Below, piece after piece: positions 1-10,978 of a stretch of DNA of 64,000 nt. The position numbers and the translations under genes were made by a program. Position 1 is the stretch's first letter. Each line of letters starts with the position of its first letter. The DNA lies in contig CM033105.1 of the NCBI GenBank assembly GCA_019321725.1, forward strand, positions 11,173,632 to 11,237,631, read 5' to 3'. This stretch comes from Paulownia fortunei (taxonomy: Eukaryota > Streptophyta > Magnoliopsida > Lamiales > Paulowniaceae). The notes beneath the pieces were generated by a model that saw only the letters and a program-made list of their open reading frames with translations, had not been told where the DNA came from and did no database searches.

Positions 1-517
1 TGTAAGATGCACACAAGGCTACCATCGTGCCTCAAGTCTAAGGACTAGCCATGTACTATCGCACCACATAAATTCTTATTTTGACAGGCAAAGCCTCCAA
101 CTAAGAAATTTTTGTGGGTCATGATTGGTGTACTTATTCCCTAGCAAGCACCCACATACGTGCACTTGCATCTCTATGCTAATACCAATGGAATGTGACA
201 TTCTCGTCTCATAAGCATGCATCTTATGTGCGAGTCTAACTGAGCTATTTGATGTCTCTTCTAAAAAAACTCCCGACTCGAAGCTTATTTAAAATTAAAG
301 CCTTAGAGGCATGTTCCATGATTGCCATCATATGTGCGTCTATGCTGCGTAGCTAAATTTGGTGCAAGGACTTTGTCTAATGTGTAGAAATTAAAGATGC
401 AAGACATAAGATAAAGAAAATATCTTTTTAATAATATGATTCCCAATAAGATTGTCTATACAAAAAAAGAGTACAATACACCTAATCTAATTGGGCGATG
501 GGCATTTTACTTTAACA
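1..517 (-). repeat. 3' LTR of copia G, truncated by window edge
   Basis: The LTR begins (minus strand) with TGTTAAAGT at 517, next to a polypurine tract. It carries the same blocks as the 5' LTR at 2642-4940 and the LTRs at 42388-44616 and 59551-61797, including the CCAATTAGATT-type start. Only the first 517 bp of about 2.3 kb is visible. Confidence 0.85.
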
Positions 518-531
518 AACTCCCACTTACC
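518..531 (-). other. Polypurine tract of copia G
   Basis: The minus strand reads GGTAAGTGGGAGTT immediately before the LTR start TGTTAAAG. A purine-rich tract abutting the 3' LTR is the plus-strand primer site of LTR retrotransposons, and equivalent tracts precede the other copia 3' LTRs here. Confidence 0.75.
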
Positions 532-1557
532 ATAGCCCTAATTGTCATTTATCTAAGATCCATGTTCTCGAGATGTTTGTCAAATACCTTCTATGCTAAG
601 GGCTTAGTAAATTGGTTTGTTATATTTTCTACTAAGGCAACTTGATCCACAATGACATTGACTTTACCAATGATCTCTCATATCAAGTGATATCGTCTCA
701 TAATGTGCTTGGATCTTTAATAAGATCTTGATCCTTTGCTTGCACAATGACTTTATTATTATCACAGTAAATCATTACTAGATCAACAACTGATGGAATT
801 ATACCCAACCCCTAAATGAATTTTCTTATCCAAATAGCTTCTTTTACTGTATTTGATGTAACAATATATTTAACTCCGGTAGTAGAGTCTATAGTTATCT
901 CTTGCTTGGAATTCTTCCAACTGATCGCACCACCATTTAGGATGAATATGTATCTAAACATAGATTTTGAGTCGTCTATAATGAACTAAAAACTAGAGTC
1001 TGTATATCCTTCTAGCTTTACTTCTTCATTTCCGTATATCAAAAAGATATCCTTAGTCCTTTTAAAGTACTTGAGGATCATCTTAACGGCTTTCCGATAT
1101 TCTTCCCATGGATTGGACTAATATTTGTTTGTAACACTCAGAGTATGTGCTGTATCAGGCTCTGTACACAACATTGCATACATTATGCTCTCTATTGCGG
1201 AAGCATAAGGTATACAAGCCATCCTTTCTATCTCTTCAGGTGTCTTGGGAGACATATCCTTAGAGAGTGAAATCCCATGACTCATAGGTAGGAATCCTCA
1301 CTTGGATTCCTCCATGCTAAACCTTTTTAGCACATTGTCTACGTACATAGACTGGGATAGTCTAATCATCCTTTTGGATCTATCTATATAGATCTTTATC
1401 TTTAAGATAAAAGATGCATCTCCTAAGTCCCTCATGGAAAACTGATTAGACAACCAAGTCCTCATTTACTACAACATCCCCATATCATTGCCAATGAGTA
1501 GAATGCCATCAACGTAGAACACAACAAATGTAACTGAACTCCCACTAACCTTCTTTC
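532..1557 (-). pseudogene. Copia RT C-terminus and RNase H remnant (G)
   Basis: Minus-strand translation in broken frames gives the end of a Ty1/copia reverse transcriptase followed by RNase H. The RT catalytic box at 1505-1516 reads YVDG in place of YVDD, so the second aspartate is lost. Downstream are remnants of the linker (GSIMYA type, near 1190) and RNase H, including the YTDSSF motif near 990 and the CDNN motif near 765. Stops and frameshifts are frequent. The N-terminal RT, integrase, protease and gag are missing: upstream of about 1557 the sequence switches to leader. No product is likely. Confidence 0.85.
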
Positions 1558-2628
1558 CTACCTAACTTGTCCATTTTCATTTGAAATCGAATTTTCTAAA
1601 AATTCTTTTACTTACTTTTTGTAAATTAAGTTGGGTTTACTTTTATTCAAGACCTCATCATAATTTAAATTAGGTTTGTTATTTAATGCATGACATCATA
1701 GTATCATTACGCAAGCATAAAAATATTAAATAATATCCTAAGCATGCATCTAATAAATACTTTAAATATAATCATGAACCAGTCCTAGAGTCCATTTGAG
1801 CCAAAAAAAATGACTTAAGATAAGTCTAAGGGTAATAAAATAGAATATGACCTATTCTATTATATAACTGTATCTCATACAAACATGGAACTTTATTGAA
1901 ACCTCCTTCTTGAGTGTTCTTTGTCTTCCAAAGAAAATGAAAAACCTCACCACCTATTCTACACTTTTTGCAGAAAAATAAATAACTTACATAGATGGAA
2001 TAAGAGGCTCGCAAGCCCTATTTTAAGACCCAAAAATATTAAATAAAACTAATCACATTGGTCCAATAACTCATGATCATCCCATACATGCTCCTAATTA
2101 ATATCACATGTAATTATCAAAACATGTAAATTTACCAAGTTGTTTAATGCAATTTTTAACTCAGGATAATTTTAATTGCTTGAAAAATAATTTTTCTGAA
2201 ATTATTAAAATTTACAATTAATTTTAAAATTCTAGAAATCAAAATAAAACGGACCTAAAAAATGGTGCGACAAGCAGCATGACGGCTGCCCATTGCACAA
2301 GCACACCAACGCACTATTGCCACATGATGGCAGTAGCTACTGCTTCCCGTTGCCTGCTGCCTCGCGTGACGATAGCAAGTAATGCTGCCCGTTGTCGGGT
2401 GCTGCACACAGACATAGCGTGTGCCACACCCGACGCGCGTGCAACCTATTTTTTCTTATCTTTTTTTATTTTAATATTTAAATAATTTATATAAATTAAT
2501 TAAATAAAATGCCAATCATCAATTGGAATAATCATGAAAAATCAAATTTACCATGCTAAACATGCAATTAAACAATTTAAATCACGTAAACATAAATCCT
2601 AAAAATTTACTAAATAAGCAAAACCATG
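1558..2628 (-). other. Copia G 5' leader, non-coding
   Basis: This AT-rich untranslated leader lies between the PBS and the deletion junction. Its end nearest 1560-1620 matches J's leader around 16690-16740, and the stretch 1800-2100 matches I's leader (24200-24750), both in reverse orientation here. It has no recognisable protein. A GC-rich patch at 2262-2450 interrupts it and is listed separately. Confidence 0.75.
2262..2450 (-). other. GC-rich patch in copia G leader
   Basis: About 190 bp rich in GC dinucleotides and GCAC/CGC motifs sits in otherwise strongly AT-rich DNA, starting about 190 bp after the PBS. Patches occur at the same place in J (11618-11762) and I (24985-25180), with little obvious sequence similarity. 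Open frames cross it on the plus strand, but they have no known domain and are not called as genes. Confidence 0.6.
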
Positions 2629-2640
2629 ACTCTGATACCA
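2629..2640 (-). other. Primer binding site of copia G
   Basis: The minus strand reads TGGTATCAGAGT one base after the LTR end. This is complementary to the 3' end of plant initiator methionine tRNA, the usual primer for Ty1/copia reverse transcription. Confidence 0.85.
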
Positions 2641-2641
2641 C

Positions 2642-4940
2642 TATTGAGTTCGCAATAATCGTAGGGGCATGTGTAGTGAAAAATTAATTTTTTTATCAAA
2701 TATAAATTTATCAAATAAATTTATCCCCTTAATTTGAAAGCGATTCTAACGATCGCACTTATTCAAATAAATATATATGAATATATATAAATATATATGA
2801 AATTTGGATTATACCTTTCGTGCACTCCGATTGTTGTAGGGAGTGAAGCAATCAATTGCTTATCCTAGACTTTTAGAACTTGCATGGATCCAAGTGTCTC
2901 CCCTCTATCAGGTCCATAATATGAAAAATAATACCAATTAAAAGAACTCGCTAGTATCCTTTTAATCGTTTACTAATCTGGATCCGGAGTAAATTTTGCC
3001 CTTTTTGATCCAATTAATGAATCAACAACAAACTTTCAAGAACAATAAATATTGATTCTTTAAGTTTGTGAAATTTGGATATAAAGAGAATATCAAGAAT
3101 CTAGTTTTCTTTTAAAGAACAAGAAAATAAAGATTTCAAGAAAATACTTTTTCTTTTTCTTTTTTTTTCTTTTCTTCTTGGAGAGAAAAATAGAAGACAA
3201 AACAAAATTACAAGGTATTTTTTAGCCCTCCCTATATATATAGGGTTAAAAATTTGCTCATACTCCAACTCTTGGAAAGTTTGTCAATTTTGAACTATTT
3301 CAAAGCTTAATCTTAGAAGGATTCTAATTCTTCCAATAACTCTTCTCTTTTTTTCTCTCCAACGTATGTGGACTTGTTTGAGACTATATTAGTCATCAAA
3401 ATTATCTACATACATTCTTGATATTAATTTGAAATCTTCAAATAAAATCAAGATGGATATATATCAAATATATACCTAAAATAAATTATATAAAAAAATC
3501 CTAGTGGCGATTTTTATAGGATAAAAATCGGTCTTTTTATTTATTTATTTATAAATTTATTAATTAAATAAATCATATTTATTTAATTTATTCTCTTCAC
3601 ATTCTAGTGCGTTTCTTAAGTGATCTACTTTAATTTTTGGGCATGGACTTAGAAATTCACAAATTAATCCAATTGATTTAATCCCAAATTAATCAATCCA
3701 ATTAATTAATTAAAATTTACTCCAATTGGGCTTCCTAATCAAATTATGTCTAATTAAATAATTCAATTACTTAATTAAATAATTTAATTTAACCATTAAA
3801 TTAAATAGAACCCTTAATTAATTAATTAATCAATATTAATTATTTAATTTCCAACCATTGGATAAATCTTAAAATTAGAAATGTTACTTTCCATAAAGAT
3901 GTGTGACCCTTTTAGGTTCACTACTAAGCTAGTAGTGGGCTTGCAAAATTTACAACTTTTGAATAACAATTATTCTAATTAATTAATTCGCTTGGAATTA
4001 ACTCCTTAATTCCAAGAAGCTCACTATCCATGAAAACACCTAGCAAGTAATCATGACAAACTAGTCATAGGTGACATAGCGAGTAAATATATTTTAGTTG
4101 CGAGTACCATATATGTACATGGTCCTTTCGAAAGCTAATCTCCTGATTGAATTTGTGGCATAGATTATAAGTGAAAACCCTAAATTAATTCATAACTGTG
4201 ATTTGATTTCAAGTTTCAATGATTTCCGATGAATCACGATTCATCCCGCCTTGACCAAGGTCTTTGAATCATGAACTATAAAAACATAAGAGATTCTCTT
4301 GTTTAAAAAAATAAATGTTTAATTCTATGTTGGCTATTGATTAACCTCCATGCACACTAGTGCAACACTCAACATATCCCCTTTGTGATTGTCAAGCAAT
4401 TAGAAGATATATCAAAGTGATGCAGGATGCATACAAGGCCACCATTGTGCCTTAAGTCCAAGGATTAGCCATGTACTATCGCAACACAGAAATTCTTATT
4501 TCGACAGGCAAAGCCTCCAGTTAAGAATTTCTTGCAGGTCATATTCGGTGTACTTGTTCCCTAACAAACACCCACATACATGCACTTGCGTCTTTATGCT
4601 AATCCCAATGGAATGTGACATCCTCGTCTCACAAGCATACATCGTATGTGCGAGTCTTATTGAGCTATTTGATGTCCCATCAAAAAAAACTCTCAACTCA
4701 AAACTTATTTAAGACCAAAGCCTTAGAGGTAGGTTCCATGATTGTCGTCATATGTGCGACCATGCCCGATAGCTAAATTTGATCTAAAGACTTTATCTAA
4801 TGGTCAGAAATAAAAGATGGAAAACATAAGATAAAGAAAATGCCTTTTATTAATATGATTCCCCAAAAGATTATTTATACAAAATAAAAAGAGTACAATA
4901 CACCCAATATAATTGGGGTGATGGGCATCCTACTCTAACA
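2642..4940 (-). repeat. 5' LTR of copia G, complete (2299 bp)
   Basis: The LTR runs on the minus strand from TGTTAGAGTAGGATG at 4940 to an end in CTCAATA at 2642, followed by the PBS. It contains the conserved U3 blocks common to all copia LTRs in this window, a TTAATTAA-rich stretch, and a TATA box within a palindrome at 3230-3245. It belongs to the same subfamily as the K and E LTRs. The base run flanking 4940 is GTAAT; the partner target site is off the window. Confidence 0.88.
3230..3245 (-). promoter_or_regulatory. Palindromic TATA box of the G LTR
   Basis: CCCTATATATATAGGG is a perfect 16-bp palindrome in the middle of the LTR. Its position relative to the LTR matches the TATA regions of K (near 44104) and E (near 60147), so it is the likely LTR promoter core. 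Because it is palindromic, the core alone does not set transcription direction. Confidence 0.55.
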
Positions 4941-5350
4941 GTAATTTATTCACTACTGGAATTCTCATTCTACAAATGACGTTTCTAATTGAGAATTTTC
5001 CAAGGGCCTGTTCGGTGTACTTGTTTCCCTAATGAGCACCCGCATCCTTATGCTAATACCTATAGAACGAGATATCCTCATTTTTAGCATGCATCATGTG
5101 CGTGTTGTTGTATCTAAATCAACCCATGACTCGAGACTAATTTAAGACCAATGTAATAGAGGCATGTTCCATAATCACCATCATATGCGCGACCATACCG
5201 CATAACTAACTATGGTCTAGGGACTTTATCAAATTAACTACCATTAAGGATAAAGAAAATGCTAATTTTTATTAACATATTTTAAATAAGACTATTTTTA
5301 TAATAGTATAATTATGACTACTAATTAGCTCGCCAGACACTATTCTAACA
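4941..5350 (-). repeat. 3' LTR of copia H, truncated by G
   Basis: The LTR starts (minus) with TGTTAGAATAGTG at 5350, next to a polypurine tract GGCAAATGGGAGTT at 5351-5364. It shows the shared copia U3 blocks and then stops at the G LTR end. About 1.7 kb of the LTR would lie beyond G, outside the window. Confidence 0.8.
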
Positions 5351-5365
5351 AACTCCCATTTGCCA

Positions 5366-8327
5366 TAGAGATAATTGCCCATATATCTCAGGCCCATCTT
5401 CTCATAATATCCTTTGAATACCATTTACACTAAGGGATTTGTTAGTAGGTTTGCTATGTTTTCTACTGAGGTAACTCTCTCCACTTGGATGTCACCTCTA
5501 CTAATGATCTCTCTGATGAGATTGTATTGCCTCATGATGTTCTTGGATCTTTGATGAGATCTTGGATCTTTTGCTTTTTCAATCGCCATATTGTTATTGT
5601 AGTATAACCGTACTGGATCAATAATAGATAGAACTATGTCCAACGCTTGGATGAAGTTCCTTGTCTAAACATATTCTTTCGCAACATCACATGCAATGAT
5701 GTTTTCAGCTTTAGTAGTAGAATCCACTGTCATTTTCTACTTGTAACTCTTCCAACTATCTGCCCCACTATTTATGGTGAATATGAATCCGGACATTGAC
5801 TTCCAATTATCTATATCGAACTAAAAACTAAAATCTATAAAGCCTTCTAGTTTTAGCTCTCCACTATCGTAAACCAAAAATAGATACTACTACTTTGTAG
5901 TGTTGTTCATCTGGATTGGACTAATATTTACTTGTAATACTTAGAGCATATGCAACATCAGGCCGAGTACATATCATGGCATACATTATGCTTTCAATGG
6001 CGAATGCATAAGGTATGTCAGTCATCCTCTCTCTTTCCTTAGGAGACTTTGGGGACATGGACATAGAGAAAGGAATATCATAACTCATAGGGAGAAATCC
6101 CCTCTGGGATTCCTCCATGCTAAACCTGTTCAGCATCTTATCTATATACATGGATTGGGATAGTCCGATTATCCTCTTTGATCTCTTTATAGATCTTGAT
6201 CTCCAAAATGTAGGATATATCTCCTAAATCCTTCATAGAGAATTGAGTAGACAACCAAGCCTTTGTTGATTACAATATCTCTACATCATTTTCAATGAGT
6301 ATGATGTCATCAACATAAAGCACAATAAATATAACCGTGCTCCCACTAACATTCTTATACACATATGGTTTATTTCGATTCTTGAGGAAATCAAATGATC
6401 TGATTACCTCATCGAATCGAATGTTCCAGCTTCAGGGAAGCCTGTTTGAGGCCACAAATAGATCTCTAAAGCTTACAAACCTTTTACTCACTTACTTTGG
6501 ATATGAAGCCCTCTGGCTATTGTATATTGATCTATTCCTCAATGTTTTAATTAAGGAAGGCAGTCTTCACATCCATCTGCTATATCTCACAGTCAAAATA
6601 TGCTGATATAGCCAACAAGACCCAAATAGATTTAAGCATCGCCACTAGTGAGAAAGTTTCCACATAGTCAATTCCTCATCTTTGAGTATAACCTTTTGCA
6701 ACCAATCGTGCTTTTTAGGTTGTTACCTCTCCATCTACTCCAAGATTTTACTTATAGATCCATTTACAACCTATAGGTATAATATCCTGTGGTGGGTCCA
6801 CTAAGGTCCATACCTTATTGGAGTACATGGAGTCGATTTTGGATTGCATGGCATCTAACCATCTTCTGAAATCAAAGTCAGACATCGATTCTCTATAATT
6901 CCTTATATCACTATCCAAAGATGACTCCTGCCCATTCTTTTCTAACAAGAGGTCGTACCTCTCAGGAGGCCTCGAGATCCTTTCGAATCTCTTAGGAGGA
7001 TGTGTGATATAAGAGTTAGTTGTTTGTTTTTGTCCGCTGTCTCTTATGGGATTTGTTGTGGCTCTTGAAATTCTTCTAGTTCTACAACCTCACCATTTAT
7101 ATCTAATAGAAACGCCTTCTCTAGAAAGGCGACATTTTTCAAAACAAACACCTTTTGTTTTAAACAATCATAAAAATAGTATCCATAGATTCCTTTGGAT
7201 ACCCCATAAACTTGCTCAAGATAAATCTACTATCCAACTTATCTCCCACTTGATACTTCACTTAAGCAAGACAACCGCATACCCTAAGGTATTTGTAAGA
7301 AGAAGTTTGGCCATACCATATCTCATATGGTGTTTAGGCACCAACTTTAATTGCACTCTATTCAATAAATATGTTGTTGTTTCTAGAGCATTGCCCAGAA
7401 TGAAAGAGAAAGCCAAGTAAACTCATCATGGACCGAACCATATCTAACAATGTTTAGTTCCTTCGCTCAGCTACTCTAATAATTGTGGAGGTGTAGGTAG
7501 AGTCCACTGTGAGAGAATCCCATTCTCCTTTAGATAATCAAGAAACTCTAAACTCAAGTATTAGCCTCCTCGATCAGATTGAAGAGTTTTAATACTTCAC
7601 CTAGCTTATTTCTCCACTTCATGCCTAAAATCTTTGAACATTTCAAAGGCTTCTGACTAGTACCTTAAAAGGTACACATACCCAAATCTAGAGTAATCAT
7701 CGATAAAGGTAATGAAATATTGGTAGTTCCCTCGAGCACTAATACTTAGTAGCCCACATACATCTGTCCGGATCAAGTCTAAGGGATTTGTAGCATGCTC
7801 CACTTGTCCAAAAAGTGGTGACTTGGTCATCTTTCCCTCTAGACAAAACTCACATGTTGGCATTTCTTGCTTATCCCTAAAGCTAAGCAATTGTGCCAAC
7901 TTGTGAACTCTCTTATTAGAGACATGACCTAGTCTAGCATGCCACAAGTATGTGGAACTATGATAATCTAATTTTCTTTTTTTTTTGAACATGAAAGATG
8001 GAGCTTTGGGGTGTGATAGATATATAAATCATTTGTAAAATACTCAAATATGAATCAATAAAGAACCATAAAAAATGGAACAACTTCCATTAGAATTAGT
8101 AAAACTAAATCCCTATCTATCCAAAACTAGAATAGAGATATTGTTCTACAGCCAATGCAACAACTCTTGCTCCATTCCCCAGCCACAGGGTAGTCTCTCC
8201 TCTACTTAGCTTCCTACTTCTTATGTATTGCAAAGATAAGGACCACATTAGATATCTAACCTAAGCATCATTATCCAAAAAGTTAACTGCAATAAATACA
8301 TATCAAAACCATTCTGGCAACTTGCAA
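5366..8327 (-). pseudogene. Copia H pol: protease scrap, integrase, RT, RNase H
   Basis: Minus-strand frames give, in copia order, a protease remnant (8230-8280; the DTG site reads D-I-stop), GAG-pre-integrase and zinc-finger residues (HARLGH near 7920, CEFC near 7850), the integrase core (RTDVCG near 7760; a second aspartate in SDRGG near 7580; a third acidic residue in AERRN near 7470), RT with intact YVDD at 6306-6317, and RNase H ending near 5425 with the conserved SHQRSKN block. The longest open frame, 7657-7992, covers only the zinc finger and first integrase motifs. Numerous stops and frameshifts mark it as dead. Gag is missing beyond 8327. Confidence 0.88.
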
Positions 8328-9287
8328 TGCAATACCCAATTATGTCCTACATAGCCAAGAATAAACATCTTACATGAATATACATTTAATTAGTACGCAT
8401 TATCAGATTATGGCATACAAATAGCATGATTGCAGTAACATGAATAATTATTATTTTATGCTCCAATTATGCTTTAACATGCATTAGTACATGAAATATG
8501 AGATCAAACTTTTATTTCTTGATTTAACATATTCTTTAAGTACCTGTTTACAGTTAAAAACTTTATTTCTTAGTTAAGGAAGATTGGTGTGTTGAACGAC
8601 TACAAAATAAATTAATTGTGTTCTTCCATACTAGTACATTCTAAAATGATTGATTGTCAACATAATTCTTTGAAATATTTCATATTTGACTAAGAACTAA
8701 AAGTATGCAAAAAGGTGTAATTTGATTGGTTGGTTAACTAGGTTGCATTATTCATTTTCAACCTCATTACACTTGATTCTAATGCATAAGCAACCCTCTC
8801 CTTAGCCCATACATGTGGGTTTTACATAAAAGAACACCAAACTTGAGGTCAAGCAATTACCACCTTTCTTTAACCTCTCTTTGAAAAGTCAAATAAGGTG
8901 GCGCAACGCATATGCAGGTTTAATAATGAGTATCGATGTTCGATTCCTTATGGAAGCAGAAGCGTGGCGTGTCTGTTGCCCCTCTAGGGGTCCCGTTCGC
9001 ATGACATAAAGGTGGGTTTATAGGAAGGGTAATGTATATCAAATGTCTGCTCCAAGTGTGTATAGGTTGTGACCACATCCGTATTTACCTTGAGGACGAA
9101 CTAGGAGGGAAGGCCGTCCTCTCCCAGGACTAGTTGGGCGAAGCTTGGAACCTGGGTTTCTATAAAAAGAAAGGTTGGAATTTCATTTTTATCATTATTC
9201 TCTTGTTCAAACTCCTAAAAACAACCAGACCTTATTCTCTACAATTTTCTTAATTTTCTTCACTTTCATACTAACAAAGGTATAATC
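8328..9287 (+). repeat. Chromovirus-type LTR, left part, interrupted by J
   Basis: The start TGCAATACCCAAT and the following several hundred bases align with the beginning of the intact LTR at 36111-38409 and with the reversed LTR at 41748-45988. It is in plus orientation, begins inside the gag end of copia H, is interrupted by a SINE-like insertion at 8899-9174, and is cut at 9287 by copia J. Its right part resumes at 23124. No gypsy coding sequence is attached, so it is a solo or truncated LTR. Confidence 0.85.
8899..9174 (+). mobile_element. Candidate tRNA-derived SINE
   Basis: About 275 bp, absent from both homologous LTRs (near 36700 and 45430), interrupts the gypsy LTR. It is more GC-rich than its surroundings. 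It has a box A-like TGGCGCAACGC at 8899-8909 and a box B-like GTTCGATTCC at 8938-8947, the spacing of an internal RNA polymerase III promoter. It ends in a short A-rich tail (TATAAAAAG). The flanks AATAAGG and AGAAAGG could be a decayed target duplication. The family is not identified. Alternatives are a tRNA-like piece of another repeat or a Helitron fragment. Confidence 0.55.
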
Positions 9288-10918
9288 TGTTAGAGTAGTG
9301 CCCGATGTGCCAATTTGATTGAGCATCCTTTATACTCTTGTATTTGTAAAAATAATCTTTTTCGAATCATATTAAAAAAAGGCAAATTTCTTTATCTTTA
9401 ATTGCTTCATGTAATCGGATAAAGTCTCCAAACCAAACTGAGTTACGGGGCATGATCACGGTATTTGATGGTGATCATGGAATATTCCTCTATAGCTTTG
9501 GTCTTTAATTAGTTTCGAGTCGAAGGCTTTTTGAGATGGTACATCGAATAGCCTAATAGACTCACGCATACGATGCATGCTCGCATAAGGAGGATGTCTC
9601 GCTCCATGAGCATTGGCTTAGTGACGCTAGTGCAAGTATGCGTGTGCTTGTTAGGAAACAAGTACACTAAATAGGCCCACTAGAATTTCTTAATTGGAAA
9701 CTTATTTGTCGAAATAAGAAATTCCACGTTATAATAGTACACAATTAGTCTTTTGACTTGAGACACTATGGTAGACTTATGCATGTCGTGTTTTATTTTG
9801 ATGTATCTTCTGATTGTCTAACAATCACAAAGGGGATATATTGGATGTTGCATTGATATGTATGGAGGTTAATGAGTGGTTAACAAAGGATTTGTCACTT
9901 ATTTTGTAGAATAAGTGAATCTCCTTGGTTTTCATAATTCATGACTTAGAAGTCTTTAGCCAAGGCAAGATGAATGTTAGACGGGGGTTTTCTAATGATT
10001 CATCATGATTCATTGAAACTTGAAATAGAATTATAGTTATTGAACAATTAGGGTTTCGACTATTGATCCATACCTTAAACTCAATCGCGAGATTAGTTGA
10101 TGCAAAAGACCTTACGTATATGATACTCATAATTGAAATAGGTTCACTCGCTATTTCATCTAAGTTTAGGTAATCATGATACACTTGCCAGATGTTTTCC
10201 ATGACTTGTGAGGTTCTTGAAATTAAGGAGTTAATTTCAAGCGGACTAATTAATTGGATTAATTAATCAGAATAATAATAATAATTATTCATAAGTTGCA
10301 AATGTTGCAAGCCCACTACTAGCTTAGTTGTGAACCTAAAGGGTCACACACAATTTGAGATGGAATACTTTTAATTTTGATCCAAAGGTTAGATCTAATT
10401 AATTAATAGAAATTAATTAATTAGGGCTTAAATTAATTTAAGGAGTTGAATTAATTTTTTAATTAAATAATTGAATTATTTAACTGAACCTAATAAGATT
10501 AAGAAGCCCAATTGGAGTGAAATAATTATTTGATTGGATTAAATTAATTGTGTAGTCCATAAATTAATTGTTAAAATTATTTAATTAATTAAATAATTGA
10601 ATTATTTAATTGAGTCTAATTTAATTAGATAGGCTAGATGAAATTAATTAATTTGGGTAAGATAATTAATTGGATTAATTATGGGATTTATTTTTAATTC
10701 CAAACCCAATTCACACAAGCCTATTAGGAGAGGCCCATGAAGGTGGTTGAAAAATGATGAAAAGTCAAGAGTTTGGAATTTTTAGGTAATCTTGAATATC
10801 TTTGGAAGATATGAAAGAGATAAAATTGGAAGAAGTTTGGATGAACCAAAATATCTTCCAATCAATCAAAATGAGATACAAAATACCAAGAGTATGACTC
10901 TTGAAATTTTTTGTCCCC

Positions 10919-10926
10919 TATAAATA
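10919..10926 (+). promoter_or_regulatory. TATA box of the J LTR
   Basis: TATAAATA follows CCCC within the LTR. The 3' LTR has the same CCCCTATAAATACAC context near 22604, and I's LTR has TATAAATA at the equivalent place (25928-25935, minus). Transcription would start about 30 bases downstream, within the hairpin at 10931-10978. Confidence 0.6.
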
Positions 10927-10930
10927 CACT

Positions 10931-10978
10931 ATGGCCGAAAATTTAAGGATGAATAATCATCCTATAATTTTCGGCCAT
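10931..10978 (+). other. Strong hairpin just after the J TATA box
   Basis: Perfect 13-base arms ATGGCCGAAAATT (10931-10943) and AATTTTCGGCCAT (10966-10978) enclose a second stem AGGATGA/TCATCCT (10946-10952 and 10957-10963). A 2x2 internal loop separates the stems and the loop has four bases. The 3' LTR keeps a decayed version near 22620-22667. It could act as a cruciform at the promoter or as structure at the RNA 5' end. Confidence 0.75.

Larger units (their letters stand above)
1..4940 (-). mobile_element. Copia element G, internally deleted, minus strand
   Basis: Reading the minus strand from 4940, the order is 5' LTR, PBS, leader, a short RT/RNase H remnant, polypurine tract and a 3' LTR cut by the window edge. 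Gag, protease, integrase and the first half of RT are absent: the leader joins directly to RT near 1557. All the cis signals needed for mobilisation by a helper (LTRs, PBS, PPT) remain, so it resembles a non-autonomous deletion derivative. It lies inside the 3' LTR of copia H, whose sequence starts at 4941. The distal target duplication is outside the window. Confidence 0.85.
4941..8327 (-). mobile_element. Copia element H, 3' portion, minus strand
   Basis: From right to left this holds the end of gag/protease, integrase, RT, RNase H, a polypurine tract and the first 410 bp of a 3' LTR. The LTR is broken at 4941 by copia G. Upstream, the coding region is broken at 8328 by a gypsy-type LTR. 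The LTR start (CGAGCTAATTAGTAG) matches that of the 5' LTR at 25396-27507 and not that of G, which suggests 24143-27507 is the other end of H. Confidence 0.8.

Noticed and set aside
2279..2485. Open frame across the GC-rich patch on the plus strand
   Set aside because: It is antisense to the G leader, has no family motif, and is open because the patch is GC-rich with few stops.
7046..7420. 124-codon plus-strand frame
   Set aside because: It is antisense to copia H integrase/RT, which explains the sequence on the minus strand.
8899..8950. tRNA gene
   Set aside because: Box A/B-like motifs are present, but no cloverleaf with acceptor and anticodon stems could be formed by eye; a SINE head fits better.
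10380..10700. TTAATTAA-rich stretch as an origin or matrix attachment site
   Set aside because: It recurs in every copia LTR here as simple AT-rich U3, and nothing further supports such a role.
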